Part shown: positions 25,409 to 36,993 of the stretch, piece by piece
Layout of the letters: each line of letters starts with the position of its first letter
How positions within the stretch are numbered: position 1 is the first letter of the stretch
Source of the DNA: Pseudomonadota bacterium
Lineage (GTDB): Bacteria; Pseudomonadota; Gammaproteobacteria; Xanthomonadales; Xanthomonadaceae
Direction: 5' to 3'
Assembly: GCA_021821195.1 (NCBI GenBank)
Contig: JAKACT010000006.1
Span: 62,001 to 126,000 of the forward strand
Length of the DNA: 64,000 nt
Notes under the pieces: generated by a model
Told to the model about the DNA's origin: nothing
What the model saw: only the letters and a program-made list of their open reading frames with translations
Database searches by the model: none
Position numbers and translations under genes: made by a program

Positions 25409-25941
25409 CACTTCTCGCTGTAAACCAGTTCGACGCGACGGTTCTTCGACCAGCAGCCTTCGCCGGAGTCGTTGCAGACCGGACGCTCTTCGCCATAGCT
25501 GATGACGGTGAGCTGGCTGGCGCCGCCACCATTGGCCTGCAGCGCGGAGGACACGGCATTGCCGCGGCGCTCGCCCAGGCCCATGTTGTATTCGCGGCTG
25601 CCGCGCTCGTCGGCATTGCCTTCCAGGCGCAGGCGCGCGCTCGGGCGGTCGCGCAGGTACTTGGCATGGCAGGACATGGCGGCCTGGAACTCCGGCTTCA
25701 GCGCATCCTGGTCGAGGTCGAAGTACACCACCCGCTGGCGCAGGCAGGCATCGCTATCGAGATCGGCCGGGGTGTAGGCGCCGGGGGCGGTGCTGGTGAC
25801 CGGGGCGGTGGTGGCGCCAGTATCGACCGGGGTCTCCGCCGGCGGGGTTTCCTTGACCTTCTTGGAGCAACCCACCGCCACGGCGGAAGCCAGCACGGCG
25901 AGGGTGAGGAAGCGACCCACGTGCGAAAGCGAAACAGTCAT
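25408..25941 (-). CDS. pal: Peptidoglycan-associated lipoprotein Pal
   Basis: Outer-membrane lipoprotein that binds meso-diaminopimelate in peptidoglycan and couples to TolB. 177 residues: the signal peptide ends in lipobox AVGC (cysteine about 25), then a Thr/Pro-rich linker, then an OmpA-like domain with VVYFDLDQDALKPEF and RLRLEGNADERGSREYN. Transcribed between tolB and cpoB; 80 bases separate it from tolB. Confidence 0.97.
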   Translation of the reverse strand: MTVSLSHVGRFLTLAVLASAVAVGCSKKVKETPPAETPVDTGATTAPVTSTAPGAYTPADLDSDACLRQRVVYFDLDQDALKPEFQAAMSCHAKYLRDRPSARLRLEGNADERGSREYNMGLGERRGNAVSSALQANGGGASQLTVISYGEERPVCNDSGEGCWSKNRRVELVYSEK

Positions 25942-26021
25942 TGGAGTGTCCTCGTCTTGAATGCGTTGAAGCTGGAGATGAACAGGCAGTCTAGCCCTTT
26001 ACTACGTGACAGTGCCGTGAG

Positions 26022-27323
26022 TCAGCGCTTGCGGTACGGCGACCATGCAGGCTCGCGCACGTCGCCGTCCCCCAAGCTCAGGCGCTGGCGCACGCGGCCG
26101 TCGGCGGACACCGCGTAGAGCACGCCGCGACGGCCTTCGCGGGCGGCGTACAACAACATCGCCCCGTTCGGCGCGAAGCTCGGTGATTCGTCCAGCGCGC
26201 CGGGCGAAAGCATGCTCCAGCGCGCACTACCGGTGCTGCGGTCCATCAGCGCGATGCGGTAGGTATTGCCCGCGCCCTGCGCGGTGGCCAGCTTCTTGCC
26301 GTCGAACGACAGCGACGGGCTCGCGTTGTAGCTGCCGTCGAAGCTGACCCGGCTGGCGCTGCCGCCGCTGGCCGGCATCTGGTAGACCTGCGGTCGGCCA
26401 CCGCGGTCGGACGTGAAGTAGAGGCTGGCGCCGTCGTGGCTCCAGGTCGGCTCGGTGTCGATGCCGAAATGGTTGGTGAGCTGGGTCAGGTGCTTGCTGC
26501 CCAGGTCCATCACGTAGATGTCGGGATTGCCACCCTTGGACAGGGTCATGGCCATGCGCCCGCCGTCCGGCGAAAACGCCGGCGCGCCGTTGATGCCGCG
26601 GAAGCTGGTGAGCTTGTCGCGGCTGCCGCTGGCGATGTCCTGGACCCAGATCCCGGAGTTGCCGCCCTCGAAGCTGACATAAGCCAGCTTGCGTCCGTCC
26701 GGACTCCACGACGGCGACAGCAGCGGCTCGGTGGAATTGACCACCGTGCGCGGGTTGTAGCCATCGGAATCGGCCACCACCAACGCGTAGCGGGTATTGC
26801 GGCCCAGTCCGCTGGCGGTGACGTAGGCAATCCGGGTCCAGAACGCGCCCGGCACGCCGAGGATCTTCTCGTAGACCGCGTCGCTGATCTGGTGGGCGAC
26901 GTCGCGCATGGCCGCGGCCGGCGCGGTCAGGGCGAAGCCGAGCAGGCGCTCCTGCTTGGCGATGTCGAACAGCTCGTATTCGGTGCGGTAACCCTCGCCA
27001 CCGGCCACGCAGCGGCCGATCAGCAAGTAATCCTGCTTGAGCATGCGCCACGTGGGATAGGCCACGTCGCTGCCTTGGGTCGGCCGCTCCGGCAGGCTGG
27101 CCGGGTCGGGACTGCGGAACTGGCCGGAACGGCCGAGATCGGCGCGGACCACCCCACCCACGTCGGTCTCGCCGCAATTGCCGCCGAACGGCACCACCGT
27201 GATCGGCAGGGCCGCGGCATTGCCGCCGACGATGTCGATTTCAAGGCTGCGCGACTGCGCCAGCACCGTGCAGGCGGGCAGCAACAGCAGCGGGACGAGC
27301 AGGCGGCGGGCGATGCGCTTCAT
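26022..27323 (-). CDS. tolB: Tol-Pal system protein TolB
   Basis: Periplasmic beta-propeller protein that bridges TolA and Pal. 433 residues with a signal peptide (cleaved after about 22, VLA), an N-terminal alpha/beta domain, and C-terminal WD-like repeats such as [20 protein letters not shown] and [14 protein letters not shown]. The final repeat [15 protein letters not shown] is intact. Preceded by 113 bases after tolA. Confidence 0.97.
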   Translation of the reverse strand: MKRIARRLLVPLLLLPACTVLAQSRSLEIDIVGGNAAALPITVVPFGGNCGETDVGGVVRADLGRSGQFRSPDPASLPERPTQGSDVAYPTWRMLKQDYLLIGRCVAGGEGYRTEYELFDIAKQERLLGFALTAPAAAMRDVAHQISDAVYEKILGVPGAFWTRIAYVTASGLGRNTRYALVVADSDGYNPRTVVNSTEPLLSPSWSPDGRKLAYVSFEGGNSGIWVQDIASGSRDKLTSFRGINGAPAFSPDGGRMAMTLSKGGNPDIYVMDLGSKHLTQLTNHFGIDTEPTWSHDGASLYFTSDRGGRPQVYQMPASGGSASRVSFDGSYNASPSLSFDGKKLATAQGAGNTYRIALMDRSTGSARWSMLSPGALDESPSFAPNGAMLLYAAREGRRGVLYAVSADGRVRQRLSLGDGDVREPAWSPYRKR

Positions 27324-27436
27324 GCGGCCTCACTGGCAGGAACAAGATGAATAGGTTGGACGATCCGGGCGACGGCTGGATGAACGCCAGCGGACTGCGG
27401 GAGCTTGCCACGCGCGCATGCACGCGGCGGTGACGA

Positions 27437-28333
27437 TCAGCGATCTTCCGCCACGAAATTCAGGTCGAGGTTGCGGTTGAACACCGTTTCGAAGCCGGCA
27501 TAAGGCAGCGGCGAGGCCTTGTAGATGGCACGCTCCACCGACTGCCGGCCGGCCGCGTCGTACGGACACGACGCCGACACGCTGACATCGACCACCTCAC
27601 CGCCCTGCAGCTGACGAATGGAGATGCGGCAGCGCTGGCCCAGCGCCACGGTTTCCGGACGGATCCACTGGCGCAGGATCGCCTGCTGCAGCGCGGCGGC
27701 GTACTTGGCCTGCAGGCTTGGATCGGTACCGCGGTTGCCGGGCGGCGGCGGCGCTGCCGAGGTGCCCGGATTGCGCGCATCGGCCAGCTGCTGGGCGCGC
27801 TGCTCGGCCATGCTGCGCTCGCGCGCGGCCTGCTCGCGCAGCCTGCGGATTTCCGCCAGCTGGCGCTGTTTCTCGCGCTCCTGCTCGGCCTGCTTCTTCG
27901 CATCCAGCTCGGCCTGGTCGGGCTGCCTGCGCTTTTGCTCCTGCTCGCGCGGCAGCTTGGCCACCTCCGGCGAAGGCGCGTCGCGCTGCACCTTTTCCTG
28001 TTCCACCGGCGCCGGATCCGGCACCGGTGGCGGCAGGGCCTTCGGCTGCGGCGGGGGTGGCACAGCGTCCGGCACCGGCTCGGGCAGCGGATCGATTTTC
28101 TCCGCCGGCGGCGGCGCGGGCTGCGCCTTGGGCGCGCGCTGCAGCGCGCGCTGCATCGAGGCGCTGAGGTCGGACACCGCCACCAGATCGGCTTCGATGG
28201 GGTCGCCCTGCGCGGCCTCGGCCGCGTTGTGCTGGGACCAGCGCAATCCCGCGAACATCAGCGCGAACAGCAGCACGTGCAGGCCCAGTGCCTGCGCGAC
28301 GGCGGTCCAGGTGTCAGCGCGCGTCTGCTTCAC
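27437..28333 (-). CDS. tolA: Tol-Pal system protein TolA
   Basis: Inner-membrane protein spanning the periplasm in the Tol-Pal constriction machine. 298 residues: one N-terminal membrane helix (about 15-32), a Pro-rich region, a highly charged K/Q/E/R-rich helix (about 110-185; QAELDAKKQAEQEREKQ), and a C-terminal TonB-like domain (WIRPETVALGQRCRISIRQL). It starts with GTG at 28333, 10 bases after tolR; no obvious Shine-Dalgarno, which suggests translational coupling. Confidence 0.93.
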   Translation of the reverse strand: MKQTRADTWTAVAQALGLHVLLFALMFAGLRWSQHNAAEAAQGDPIEADLVAVSDLSASMQRALQRAPKAQPAPPPAEKIDPLPEPVPDAVPPPPQPKALPPPVPDPAPVEQEKVQRDAPSPEVAKLPREQEQKRRQPDQAELDAKKQAEQEREKQRQLAEIRRLREQAARERSMAEQRAQQLADARNPGTSAAPPPPGNRGTDPSLQAKYAAALQQAILRQWIRPETVALGQRCRISIRQLQGGEVVDVSVSASCPYDAAGRQSVERAIYKASPLPYAGFETVFNRNLDLNFVAEDR

Positions 28334-28343
28334 CCGCGGCCCG

Positions 28344-28784
<441 letters not shown>

Positions 28785-28791
28785 GCGCGCC

Positions 28792-29577
28792 TCAGTCCTC
28801 GTGGGTCTGGCGCTGCAGGATCGAGGAGAACTCCTCGCTGAAGGTCTCGTAGCGCACCGCCATGCGCTCGGCGCGGGTGGCGAAGCGGTTGTAGGCCCAC
28901 ACCGCCGGGATCGCGGCGAACAGGCCCATCGCGGTGGCGACCAGCGCCTCGGAGATGCCCGGCGCGACCGTCGCGATCGTCGCCTCCTTCATGCTGGCCA
29001 GGCCCTGGAACGAAATCATGATGCCCCAGACGGTGCCGAACAGGCCAACGTAGGGACTGATCGAACCGACGTTGGCAAGGAACTCGAGGTTGCGCTCCAG
29101 CCCGTCCAGCTCGCGCGAGGTGGCCGCGCGCATGCCGCGCTGCGCGCCTTCCAGCTGCATCCGCGCATCCACGCCGCGACGCTGGCGGATGCGATTGAAC
29201 TCGCGCATGCCGGCCTCGAAGATCGCCTCCAGCCCCTCGACGCTGCGGTGGCGCTCGGTGGCGGCGGCATACAGCTTGGTGAGCTCGGTGCCGGACCAGA
29301 AGGTTTCCTCGAAGCGGTCGGCCTCGCGCTCGGCGCGGTCCAGCACCCGCTTCTTGCGCAGGATGATGACCCACGACGCCAGCGAAGCCAGCAGCAGCAA
29401 CAGCATCACCAGCTGCACCGGCAGGCTGGCATGCAGCACCAGCTGGAGGATGTCGATGCCCTGGTCGCCCTGTGCGGCGGCAACCTGCGCGCCGGTGTCG
29501 GCCAGTTCCACGGTGCCGGCGGCGGCGGTATCGGGCAGCGCCTGCGGCAGCGATTGCAGCATCGTCGATGCGGGCAT
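28792..29577 (-). CDS. tolQ: Tol-Pal system protein TolQ (MotA/ExbB family)
   Basis: Inner-membrane proton channel component that energises TolA. 261 residues with three membrane segments; the second and third bear the family signatures VGSISPYVGLFGTVWGIM and APGISEALVATAMGLFAAIPA. I chose the ATG at 29577: GGAG stands 8 bases before it, and it overlaps the ybgC stop as TGATG. Confidence 0.97.
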   Translation of the reverse strand: MPASTMLQSLPQALPDTAAAGTVELADTGAQVAAAQGDQGIDILQLVLHASLPVQLVMLLLLLASLASWVIILRKKRVLDRAEREADRFEETFWSGTELTKLYAAATERHRSVEGLEAIFEAGMREFNRIRQRRGVDARMQLEGAQRGMRAATSRELDGLERNLEFLANVGSISPYVGLFGTVWGIMISFQGLASMKEATIATVAPGISEALVATAMGLFAAIPAVWAYNRFATRAERMAVRYETFSEEFSSILQRQTHED

Positions 29578-29993
29578 CAAGGGTTCTCCAACAGCGGCTT
29601 GAGTTTCGATGAAAGGACATCCGGCAACGGGCACGGACGGAAGCTGGAGGCGCGCAGCGCGGCGATCTTCACCGAGGCTGCGACCAGCAGCGCGCCGTCG
29701 CGCTCGATCCGCTGCGCCAGCACCAGGCTGGCGCCTCGGCATTCCAGCAGGTGCACGCTGACCGACAGCTGATCGTCCAGCCGGGCCGGGGCGCGGAAGT
29801 CCACGTCCATCGCGCGCACCACGAACACCAGGTCGACATCGCGCTTCATCGCGTCCTGGTGCAGGCCGAGCCCGCGCAGCCATTCGCTGCGCGCGCGCTC
29901 CATGAAGGCGAGGTACTGCGCGTGGTAGACCACGCCGCCGGCGTCGGTATCTTCCCAGTAGACGCGCACCGGCCAGACGAACGGCTCAGCCAT
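29577..29993 (-). CDS. ybgC: Tol-Pal-associated acyl-CoA thioesterase
   Basis: Hotdog-fold thioesterase linked to the Tol-Pal locus and phospholipid metabolism. 138 residues with the 4-hydroxybenzoyl-CoA thioesterase motif [24 protein letters not shown], which includes the catalytic aspartate. First gene before tolQ; its own start overlaps the ruvB stop by 8 bases, so ruvB-ybgC-tolQRAB-pal are one cluster. Confidence 0.95.
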   Translation of the reverse strand: MAEPFVWPVRVYWEDTDAGGVVYHAQYLAFMERARSEWLRGLGLHQDAMKRDVDLVFVVRAMDVDFRAPARLDDQLSVSVHLLECRGASLVLAQRIERDGALLVAASVKIAALRASSFRPCPLPDVLSSKLKPLLENP

Positions 29994-31020
29994 TGTCGGC
30001 CTCGAACAGCCCCGGCGTCGCCGCCTTCGGCTTGAAGCCGAGGTGGCGGTAGGCCTTCGGCGTGGCCATGCGGCCGCGCGCGGTGCGTACCAGAAAGCCC
30101 TGCTGAATCAGGTAGGGCTCGATCACGTCCTCCAGCGTGCCGCGCTCTTCACTGAGCGCCGCGGCCAGGGACTCTACCCCCACCGGGCCGCCGTCGAAGG
30201 CGTCGATGATGATGCCGAGCATGCGCCGGTCCAGCTCGTCGAAGCCTTCCGGGTCGACCTTCAGCATGTCCATCGCCGCGCGCGCGATGACGGCATCGAT
30301 CGTGCCGTTGCCCTTGACCTGCGCGTAGTCGCGCACCCGCCGCAGCAGCCGGTTGGCGATGCGCGGGGTGCCGCGCGAACGCCGCGCCAGCTCGCCCGCG
30401 CCTTCGGCGTCGCAGGCAATGCCGAGGATCTGCGCGGAGCGGCGCACGATCCGCGCCAACTCATTGGCCGAGTAGAACTCCAGCCGCTGGACGATGCCGA
30501 AGCGGTCGCGCAGCGGCGCGGTCAGCAGGCCGGCACGGGTGGTCGCGCCGATCAGGGTGAACGGCGGCAGGTCGAGCTTGATCGAGCGCGCGGCCGGGCC
30601 CTCGCCGATCATGATGTCGATCTGGCAGTCCTCCATCGCCGGATAGAGGATTTCCTCGACCACGGGCGACAGGCGGTGGATCTCGTCCACGAACAGCACG
30701 TCATGCGGCTGCAGGTTGGTCAGCAGCGCGGCCAGGTCGCCGGCCTTTTCGATCACCGGGCCGGAGGTCACGCGCAGGTTCACGCCCAGCTCGTTGGCGA
30801 TGACGTGGCTCAGCGTGGTCTTGCCGAGGCCCGGCGGACCGAAGATCAGCACATGATCCAGTGCTTCGCCGCGGCCCTTTGCCGCCTCGATGTAGATCTG
30901 CATCTGCTCGCGCACCGGCTGCTGGCCGAGGTATTCGTCCAATCGCTTCGGGCGGATGCTGGCATCCAGCGCCTCGTCTTCGCGGGTGGCGCCGGGGGCG
31001 ATGATGCGGGGATCGTTCAT
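29986..31020 (-). CDS. ruvB: Holliday junction ATP-dependent DNA helicase RuvB
   Basis: AAA+ motor for branch migration with RuvA. 344 residues with Walker A GPPGLGKT (61-68), the Walker [25 protein letters not shown] region, sensor [18 protein letters not shown], and the C-terminal winged-helix domain. Unusually, it is separated from ruvCA by kup and a divergent GGDEF gene. It overlaps ybgC by 8 bases. Confidence 0.98.
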   Translation of the reverse strand: MNDPRIIAPGATREDEALDASIRPKRLDEYLGQQPVREQMQIYIEAAKGRGEALDHVLIFGPPGLGKTTLSHVIANELGVNLRVTSGPVIEKAGDLAALLTNLQPHDVLFVDEIHRLSPVVEEILYPAMEDCQIDIMIGEGPAARSIKLDLPPFTLIGATTRAGLLTAPLRDRFGIVQRLEFYSANELARIVRRSAQILGIACDAEGAGELARRSRGTPRIANRLLRRVRDYAQVKGNGTIDAVIARAAMDMLKVDPEGFDELDRRMLGIIIDAFDGGPVGVESLAAALSEERGTLEDVIEPYLIQQGFLVRTARGRMATPKAYRHLGFKPKAATPGLFEADNG

Positions 31021-31145
31021 GCCCGGATTATCGCGGCTTTTGCCGCGGCCGTGGCGCGACCGGCGGCCCCGCCTGCATCCCGGCAGCCATCGCCGCGGCG
31101 TGGCCTGGCGTTGTCCTCCCCCTGCACCGCGCTTAAGCTGCGGCC

Positions 31146-32966
31146 ATGACGCACGCCTTGGAACGCGCTGCTCCGCTCGTTGCCAGACTGCCGGGGCTGG
31201 CCCTGTTCACGCTGGCGGTTGCCGTTTCCGGGTGGTGGTCCATCCACATGACGTTGGGGCCGTCCGGCTTTTCGATGCTGTGGCTGCCCGGCGGCATCCT
31301 GTTCGGAATACTGCTGACTTCGCCGCGGCGGCACTGGGGCGGCTACCTGGCCTGTGCGCTGCTGGCATTCCTGCTCGCGAACCTGCCGCGCAATGGCCTG
31401 GGCCCCCTGCCCGTGATCCTCAGCCTGTGCAACGTGCTGGAAGCCTGGCTCGCGGCACGCATCGTGGCGCCCCGGGTGGCGGACGTCGGTCAGCTGGCGA
31501 ACATCAACCGCACGCTGCGCGTCGGTGGCTTGGGCATGCTGTTTGCGTGCACGCTGTCCGCACTGGTCGCCGCTGCAACGCGCCATGCGCTGGTACCGGG
31601 ACCGTATTCCTTCGCGATCCTGTTCGAGACCTGGCTGGCCTCGCACGCGCTTGGCATGGTGATCTTCGGCGCGTTGACGGTGATCACGCGGATCGAAGGG
31701 CACCGCATGCTGGGCCCGCGGAAACGCCGGCTGGAGCTGGTGGCGACGGTGGCGCTGGTGGCGGCCAGCGCCTGGCTCATCTTCATGCAGGCCAGCCTGT
31801 CGATCACCTTCCTGCTGCTGCCGCCGCTGATGTTCTGCGTGCTGCGGCACCGGTTCAGCGGGTTCGTGCCGGCGATGGCACTGATTGCCGTGATTGCGGC
31901 GATGGCCACCGCGGCCGGCCATGGCCCGTTCGTGCTTGGCGGGGGGGCCAACGACGAAGTGGCGCGGGCGCGCATGCTGCAGCTGTTCATCCTGTGCTGC
32001 TGCTGGGTCGCGTTCCCGGTTGCATCGGTGCTGACCGAGCGCAGGATCCTGACCCATCGGGTAGCCCGCAGCGAGCAGCAGTACCGGATGCTGGCCGACT
32101 ATTCCCGCGACCTGATCATCCGCATCGGACCCGGCCGCACGCTTGAATACATCTCGCCGTCGGTGACCGAATTGCTGGGCTGGACCCGCGAGGAATACGA
32201 CCGCCTGCGCTGGGAGCTGGTGCACCCGGATGACGTGGCGATCCTGCGCGACACCATGGACCCCCTGTACGAGAAGGGGGGCATTGCCAGCATCGTATAT
32301 CGCTGCCGACACAAGCAGGGAGCCTACATCTGGCTGGCGGCCAACGTCCGCAGCGTCCCCGACGCCAACGGTCGTGTCGCGCTGGTGTATTCCGGCCGAG
32401 ACGTGACCTCGCGCGTGGAAGCCGAACTGGCGCTGGAGCAGCAGGTCCGGCGCGATCCGCTCACCGGCTTGGCCAATCGCCTGCTGTTCGACGAACGGCT
32501 GGCGCTGTCGCTGGCCCGCGCCGGCCGCAACCGCACCTGCGTCGGGCTGCTGTACATCGACCTGGACCATTTCAAAGCGATCAACGACACCCATGGGCAC
32601 GCCGCAGGCGACCAAGCGCTGCGCGAGTTCGCGCGGCGCATCGGCGACTGCATCCGCTCGGTGGACCTGGCGGTGCGGCTGGGCGGCGACGAGTTCGCGG
32701 TGCTGGTGGAGGACATCGCCACTCCCCAAAGCCTGCAGTTCGTGGCGGAGAAACTGGTGGCGACGATGCGCGAGCCGATGGTGCTTGGCAAGCTCACCCT
32801 GCAGGCCAGCGCGAGTATCGGCATCGGCATGAATGCCGCAGGGGAGTCGGACGCCGAAGCGCTGGTCCAGCTTGCCGATGGTGCGCTCTACGAGGCCAAG
32901 GCCGCCGGGCGGAACACCTGGCGGCTGGCGACCGAGCCAGCCGCGCCGCCCACCGCCGCCCCTTGA
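31146..32966 (+). CDS. Diguanylate cyclase with MASE1-like sensor and PAS domain
   Basis: Makes cyclic di-GMP from two GTP. 606 residues: about eight membrane helices in a MASE1-like region (10-300, with [13 protein letters not shown]), a PAS domain (about 310-430; [31 protein letters not shown]), and a GGDEF domain with canonical [15 protein letters not shown] and RLGGDEF. An intact RxxD inhibitory site (RSVD, five residues before GGDEF) predicts product feedback. Divergent from ruvB (125-base gap) and convergent with kup. Confidence 0.93.
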   Translation: MTHALERAAPLVARLPGLALFTLAVAVSGWWSIHMTLGPSGFSMLWLPGGILFGILLTSPRRHWGGYLACALLAFLLANLPRNGLGPLPVILSLCNVLEAWLAARIVAPRVADVGQLANINRTLRVGGLGMLFACTLSALVAAATRHALVPGPYSFAILFETWLASHALGMVIFGALTVITRIEGHRMLGPRKRRLELVATVALVAASAWLIFMQASLSITFLLLPPLMFCVLRHRFSGFVPAMALIAVIAAMATAAGHGPFVLGGGANDEVARARMLQLFILCCCWVAFPVASVLTERRILTHRVARSEQQYRMLADYSRDLIIRIGPGRTLEYISPSVTELLGWTREEYDRLRWELVHPDDVAILRDTMDPLYEKGGIASIVYRCRHKQGAYIWLAANVRSVPDANGRVALVYSGRDVTSRVEAELALEQQVRRDPLTGLANRLLFDERLALSLARAGRNRTCVGLLYIDLDHFKAINDTHGHAAGDQALREFARRIGDCIRSVDLAVRLGGDEFAVLVEDIATPQSLQFVAEKLVATMREPMVLGKLTLQASASIGIGMNAAGESDAEALVQLADGALYEAKAAGRNTWRLATEPAAPPTAAP

Positions 32967-33011
32967 GGCACGGCCCGCGGCCGCCGGTTCACGCCCCGCC
33001 GGTGCCCGGAC

Positions 33012-34925
33012 TCAGATCTCCACCTGCGCACCGAGTTCCACCAGCCGGTTGCCGGGAATGCGGAAGAACGTCGTCGCCGGGGCGGCGTTGCGGTGCAGGA
33101 AGGCGAACAGCTTGTCGCGCCAGACCGGCATGCCGCGGCGGCGGGCTGCGACGATGCTTTCGCGGCTGACGAAATAGGTGGTGTCCATCGGGTTGAAGAC
33201 CAAGTCGCACTGGTCGCAGCTGCGCATCAGCGCCAGCGGCACGTCCGGCGTCTCCATGAAGCCGTAGCGGATGATCACCCGGTGGAAATCGTCGCCGGCG
33301 ATGGGCTCGATCTTCATCCGCTTCTCCTGCGGCGCGTACGGCACGGCCAGTGTTTCCACGGTCAGGAACACGTTGCGCTCGTGCAGCACCTTGTTGTGCT
33401 TGAGGTTGTGCAGCAGCGCGTGCGGCACCACGTCCGGGCTTGCGGTCAGGAACACGGCAGTGCCCGGCACCCGCACCGGCGGCGCCAGCATCAGGCCCGG
33501 CAGGAAGGTGTCCAGCCGGATGCCCTCCTTGTGGATCTCGGCGTTGAGCAGCTCGCGGCCGCGCCGCCAGGTGCGCATCACGGTGAACAGCACGATGCCC
33601 AGCACCACCGGGAACCACGCGCCTTGCAGCAGCTTGGCGCCGTTGGCGGCCACGAAGGCCACGTCCACCACCAGGAAACCCAGGCACAGCGCCACGATCC
33701 AGTGCCGCGCGCGCGGCCACAGCATGCGCGCCACCAGCGCCAGCAGCAGGGTGTCGATCAGCATCGTCGCCGATACCGAGATGCCGTAGGCCACCGCCAG
33801 GTTGGACGAGCTGCGGAACGCCAGCACCAGCCCGAACACCAGCAATGCCAGGCCCCAGTTGATGCCGGGGATGTAGATCTGGCCGATGGTGTCGTGCGAG
33901 GTGTGCTTGATCCGCATGCGCGGGATGTAACCCAGCTGCATTGCCTGCCGCGACACCGAGAACGCGCCGGTGATGACCGACTGCGAGGCGATCACCGCGG
34001 CCATCGTCGCCAGCACGATCATCGGATACAACGCCCACTCCGGCACCGCCTCGTAGAAGGGGTTGGATACCGCGCCGGGCCGCTGCAGCACCACCGCGCC
34101 CTGACCGAGGTAGTTCAGCATCAGGCAGGGCAGCACGAAGAAGTACCAGCCATGGCGGATCGGCGGCGCACCGAAATGGCCCATGTCGGCGTACAGCGCC
34201 TCGCCGCCGGTGACCGCCAGCACCACCGCGCCGAGGATGAACACGCCGTGCCAGCCGTGCTCGACGAAGAAGCGCGCGCCCCACCACGGGTTGAACGCCT
34301 TCAGCACCTCGGGGGCGGCCACCACGTTCCAGACGCCGATCGCCGCCAGCGCCAGGAACCACAGCACCATCACCGGGCCGAACACCTTGCCCACGCGCTC
34401 GGTGCCGAAGCGCTGCGCGGCAAACAGCCCCGCCAGCACCACCAGCGCGATCGGCACCACGAACCGCCCCAGCCCGGGCGCCGCCACCTCCAGCCCTTCC
34501 ACGGCGCCCATCACCGTGATGGCGGGCGTGATGACGCCGTCGCCAAAGAACAGCGACGCACCGAAGATGCCGAGGATGCCGACCACGTAGGCCGAGCGCG
34601 AACCCTTGCGCAGGGTGCGCTGGGCCAGCGCCATCAGCGCCATGATCCCGCCCTCGCCGTCGTTGTCGGCACGCATGATGATGGTCACGTACTTCAGCGT
34701 GACCACGATGTTCAGCGCCCAGAACGCCAGCGACAGCACGCCCAGCACGGTGTCGTGGTCGTTGCGCAGGCCGTAGTGCGGCGAGAACGCCTCCTTCAGC
34801 GTATACAGCGGGCTGGTGCCGATGTCGCCGAAGACGACGCCGATGGCACCCACCACCAGCGCCAGCCCCGCGGCCTTGCCAGGGTGGACGCCATGCGCAG
34901 GCGACGTCGGTGCGGGTGTGCTCAT
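33012..34925 (-). CDS. kup: Low-affinity potassium uptake protein Kup
   Basis: K+/H+ symporter of the KUP/HAK/KT family. 637 residues with about 12 membrane segments in the N-terminal two-thirds and a cytoplasmic C-terminal domain. Motifs include [17 protein letters not shown] near the N-terminus, [14 protein letters not shown] and [18 protein letters not shown]. It follows ruvA by 37 bases on the same strand, so it may be co-transcribed with the yebC-ruvCA genes. Confidence 0.96.
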   Translation of the reverse strand: MSTPAPTSPAHGVHPGKAAGLALVVGAIGVVFGDIGTSPLYTLKEAFSPHYGLRNDHDTVLGVLSLAFWALNIVVTLKYVTIIMRADNDGEGGIMALMALAQRTLRKGSRSAYVVGILGIFGASLFFGDGVITPAITVMGAVEGLEVAAPGLGRFVVPIALVVLAGLFAAQRFGTERVGKVFGPVMVLWFLALAAIGVWNVVAAPEVLKAFNPWWGARFFVEHGWHGVFILGAVVLAVTGGEALYADMGHFGAPPIRHGWYFFVLPCLMLNYLGQGAVVLQRPGAVSNPFYEAVPEWALYPMIVLATMAAVIASQSVITGAFSVSRQAMQLGYIPRMRIKHTSHDTIGQIYIPGINWGLALLVFGLVLAFRSSSNLAVAYGISVSATMLIDTLLLALVARMLWPRARHWIVALCLGFLVVDVAFVAANGAKLLQGAWFPVVLGIVLFTVMRTWRRGRELLNAEIHKEGIRLDTFLPGLMLAPPVRVPGTAVFLTASPDVVPHALLHNLKHNKVLHERNVFLTVETLAVPYAPQEKRMKIEPIAGDDFHRVIIRYGFMETPDVPLALMRSCDQCDLVFNPMDTTYFVSRESIVAARRRGMPVWRDKLFAFLHRNAAPATTFFRIPGNRLVELGAQVEI

Positions 34926-34962
34926 GGATGCTCGTAGTGGAAGACGTTGTCGGCGCAGGCGC

Positions 34963-35550
34963 TCAGCGCAGCGCCGACTGCAGCGCCTTGCGGATGATGA
35001 TTTCGGCGGCGTCGCCGTCGGCCGCGGCCTTCTTCGCCATGCGTTCCGCTTCGGCCGGCTTGTAGCCCAGCGCCTGCAGCGCGGTGATGGCCTCGGACAG
35101 CGGATCTCCCGGCAGCCCGGTGCTGGCCGCGACCGGGCCGCCGGCCAGGTCGGCCGCGCGGTCGCGCAGTTCCACCACCATGCGCTCGGCGGTCTTCTTG
35201 CCGATGCCGGGGATGCGCGTCAACGCGGTCACGTCGGAGGTCTGCACCAGCCGCGCGAACTCGTCCACCGACACGCCGGACAGCACCGCCAGCGCGATCT
35301 TCGCGCCGATGCCGGAGACCTTCTGCACGTCGCGGAACAGCCGGCGCTCGGCTTCGCGCAGGAAGCCGTACAGCGAGACGCTGTCTTCCCTCGTAGCGTA
35401 GTGGGTGAACAGGAACACCTCGCGGCCCACGTCCGGCAGGTCGTAGAAGGTGCTCATCGGCGCTTCCAGCTCGTAGCCGACGCCGTGCACATCCACCACC
35501 AGCCACGGCGGCGCCTTGTGGATGAGGATGCCTTTCAGTCGCCCGATCAT
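34963..35550 (-). CDS. ruvA: Holliday junction branch-migration protein RuvA
   Basis: Tetrameric protein that binds Holliday junctions and loads RuvB. 195 residues with OB-fold N-terminus ([20 protein letters not shown]), two helix-hairpin-helix motifs ([34 protein letters not shown]) and a C-terminal RuvB-binding domain ([15 protein letters not shown]). Overlaps ruvC by four bases (ATGA). Confidence 0.98.
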   Translation of the reverse strand: MIGRLKGILIHKAPPWLVVDVHGVGYELEAPMSTFYDLPDVGREVFLFTHYATREDSVSLYGFLREAERRLFRDVQKVSGIGAKIALAVLSGVSVDEFARLVQTSDVTALTRIPGIGKKTAERMVVELRDRAADLAGGPVAASTGLPGDPLSEAITALQALGYKPAEAERMAKKAAADGDAAEIIIRKALQSALR

Positions 35551-36122
35551 CGCCTTCCCCTGCCCTTGCGGCCCCAGGCCGCGCGTGCGTCGACGCCCAG
35601 CCGGTTGGCGCTGGCGCGCACGTGGGCGTGGGTGATCGCCACCGCCAGCGCGTCGGCGGCATCGGCCTGCAATTTCCCGGTCAGGCCCAGCATCACCGCC
35701 ACCATGTGCTGCACCTGCTTCTTATCGGCCCCGCCACTGCCCACCAGCCCCAGCTTGATTTCCTTGGCGGCGTATTCGCTCACCGGCAGGTCCCGCGCCA
35801 CGCAGGCGGCGATCGCCGCGCCGCGCGCCTGCCCCAGCTTGAGCGCGCTCATCGCGTTGTTGGACAGGAACACCTGCTCCACCCCGACCTCGTCCGGCCG
35901 GTACTGCTCGATCAGCGCCCACAGTCCGTCCAGCAACTTGCGCAGGCGCAGCGGGAAGGATTCGGCGTCCAGCAGTACCAGCGGCTGGTGGTGGACGTGC
36001 GTTACTTTGCCGTCGGGCGCGACATCGATGATGCCGACGCCGGTGCGCTGGGAACCGGGGTCGATCCCCAGCACCCTGACCGTCGCCGCGCGCGCACCAC
36101 CGGATTGCAGATCAGGGACCAT
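35547..36122 (-). CDS. ruvC: Crossover junction endodeoxyribonuclease RuvC
   Basis: Holliday junction resolvase. 191 residues as called from the ATG at 36122. The family core begins at [15 protein letters not shown], so the first 15 residues may be extra, and a GTG at 36074 would give about 175 residues, nearer the usual 170-180. Catalytic acidic residues sit in GIDPGS, GVEQVF and HAHVRAS regions. Starts 24 bases after yebC, as in many bacteria. Confidence 0.95.
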   Translation of the reverse strand: MVPDLQSGGARAATVRVLGIDPGSQRTGVGIIDVAPDGKVTHVHHQPLVLLDAESFPLRLRKLLDGLWALIEQYRPDEVGVEQVFLSNNAMSALKLGQARGAAIAACVARDLPVSEYAAKEIKLGLVGSGGADKKQVQHMVAVMLGLTGKLQADAADALAVAITHAHVRASANRLGVDARAAWGRKGRGRR

Positions 36123-36146
36123 CGGGCGGCGCAGCGTCAGGCGGAC

Positions 36147-36866
36147 TCAGCCGAGGCCGGCCGCGTTGGAATAGACGTCCTGCACATCGTCCATGTCTTC
36201 CAGCCAGCGCAGCAGCTTCTGCACCTGTTCGGCGGTTTCGCCCTCCACCGCGGTGTCGTTGTCGGCGCGCATGGTGACTTCGGCGAAGCCCGGGGCCAGC
36301 CCGGCCGCTTCCATCGCCGCCTTCACCCCGGCAAAGGCCTCGGGCGAGGTCAGCACGTCGATGGCGCCGTCTTCCGGGTACACCACCACGTCGTCGGCAC
36401 CGGCTTCGATGGCGGCTTCGGTGATCGCGTCCTCGTTCGCACCGGCGTCGTAGCTGAGCACGCCGACCTTGTGGAACATGAAGGACACCGATCCCTCGGT
36501 GCCGAGGTTGCCGCCGAACTTGCCGAAGGCGTGGCGGACGTCGGCCACGGTGCGCACGCGGTTGTCGGTCAGGCAGTCGACGATCACCGCCACCCCGCCC
36601 GCGCCGTAACCCTCGTAGCGGATCTCTTCGTAGACCACGCCTTCCAGCTCGCCGGTGGCCTTCTTGATGGCGCGCTCGATGACGTCCTTGGTCATGTTGA
36701 CCGCAAGGCCCTTGTCGATCGCCGAACGCAGCCGCGGATTGCCGTGCGGGTCGCCGCCGCCGGCGCGCGCCGCCACCGAAATCTCGCGGATCACCTTGGT
36801 GAAGATCTTGCCGCGCTGCGCGTCCTGCGCGTTCTTGCGGGCTTCGATGGAGGGGCCACGTCCCAT
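36147..36866 (-). CDS. YebC/PmpR-family transcriptional/translational regulator
   Basis: Widely conserved 239-residue cytosolic protein with the YebC signature ([58 protein letters not shown]). Some members act as DNA-binding regulators, others rescue ribosomes at polyproline stretches; which applies here cannot be told. First gene of the yebC-ruvC-ruvA cluster. Confidence 0.95.
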   Translation of the reverse strand: MGRGPSIEARKNAQDAQRGKIFTKVIREISVAARAGGGDPHGNPRLRSAIDKGLAVNMTKDVIERAIKKATGELEGVVYEEIRYEGYGAGGVAVIVDCLTDNRVRTVADVRHAFGKFGGNLGTEGSVSFMFHKVGVLSYDAGANEDAITEAAIEAGADDVVVYPEDGAIDVLTSPEAFAGVKAAMEAAGLAPGFAEVTMRADNDTAVEGETAEQVQKLLRWLEDMDDVQDVYSNAAGLG

Positions 36867-36993
36867 GACAATATCCGGCCGGAAATGCGAAGCGGCGGAT
36901 TATACGGCGGCTGGCCCGACTGCGCGCTCGAATCTCAGGCGCCGCTTAACATGGCTCGTCGTACCGTGCCGCACACCCCACCCCGGATTCCGC

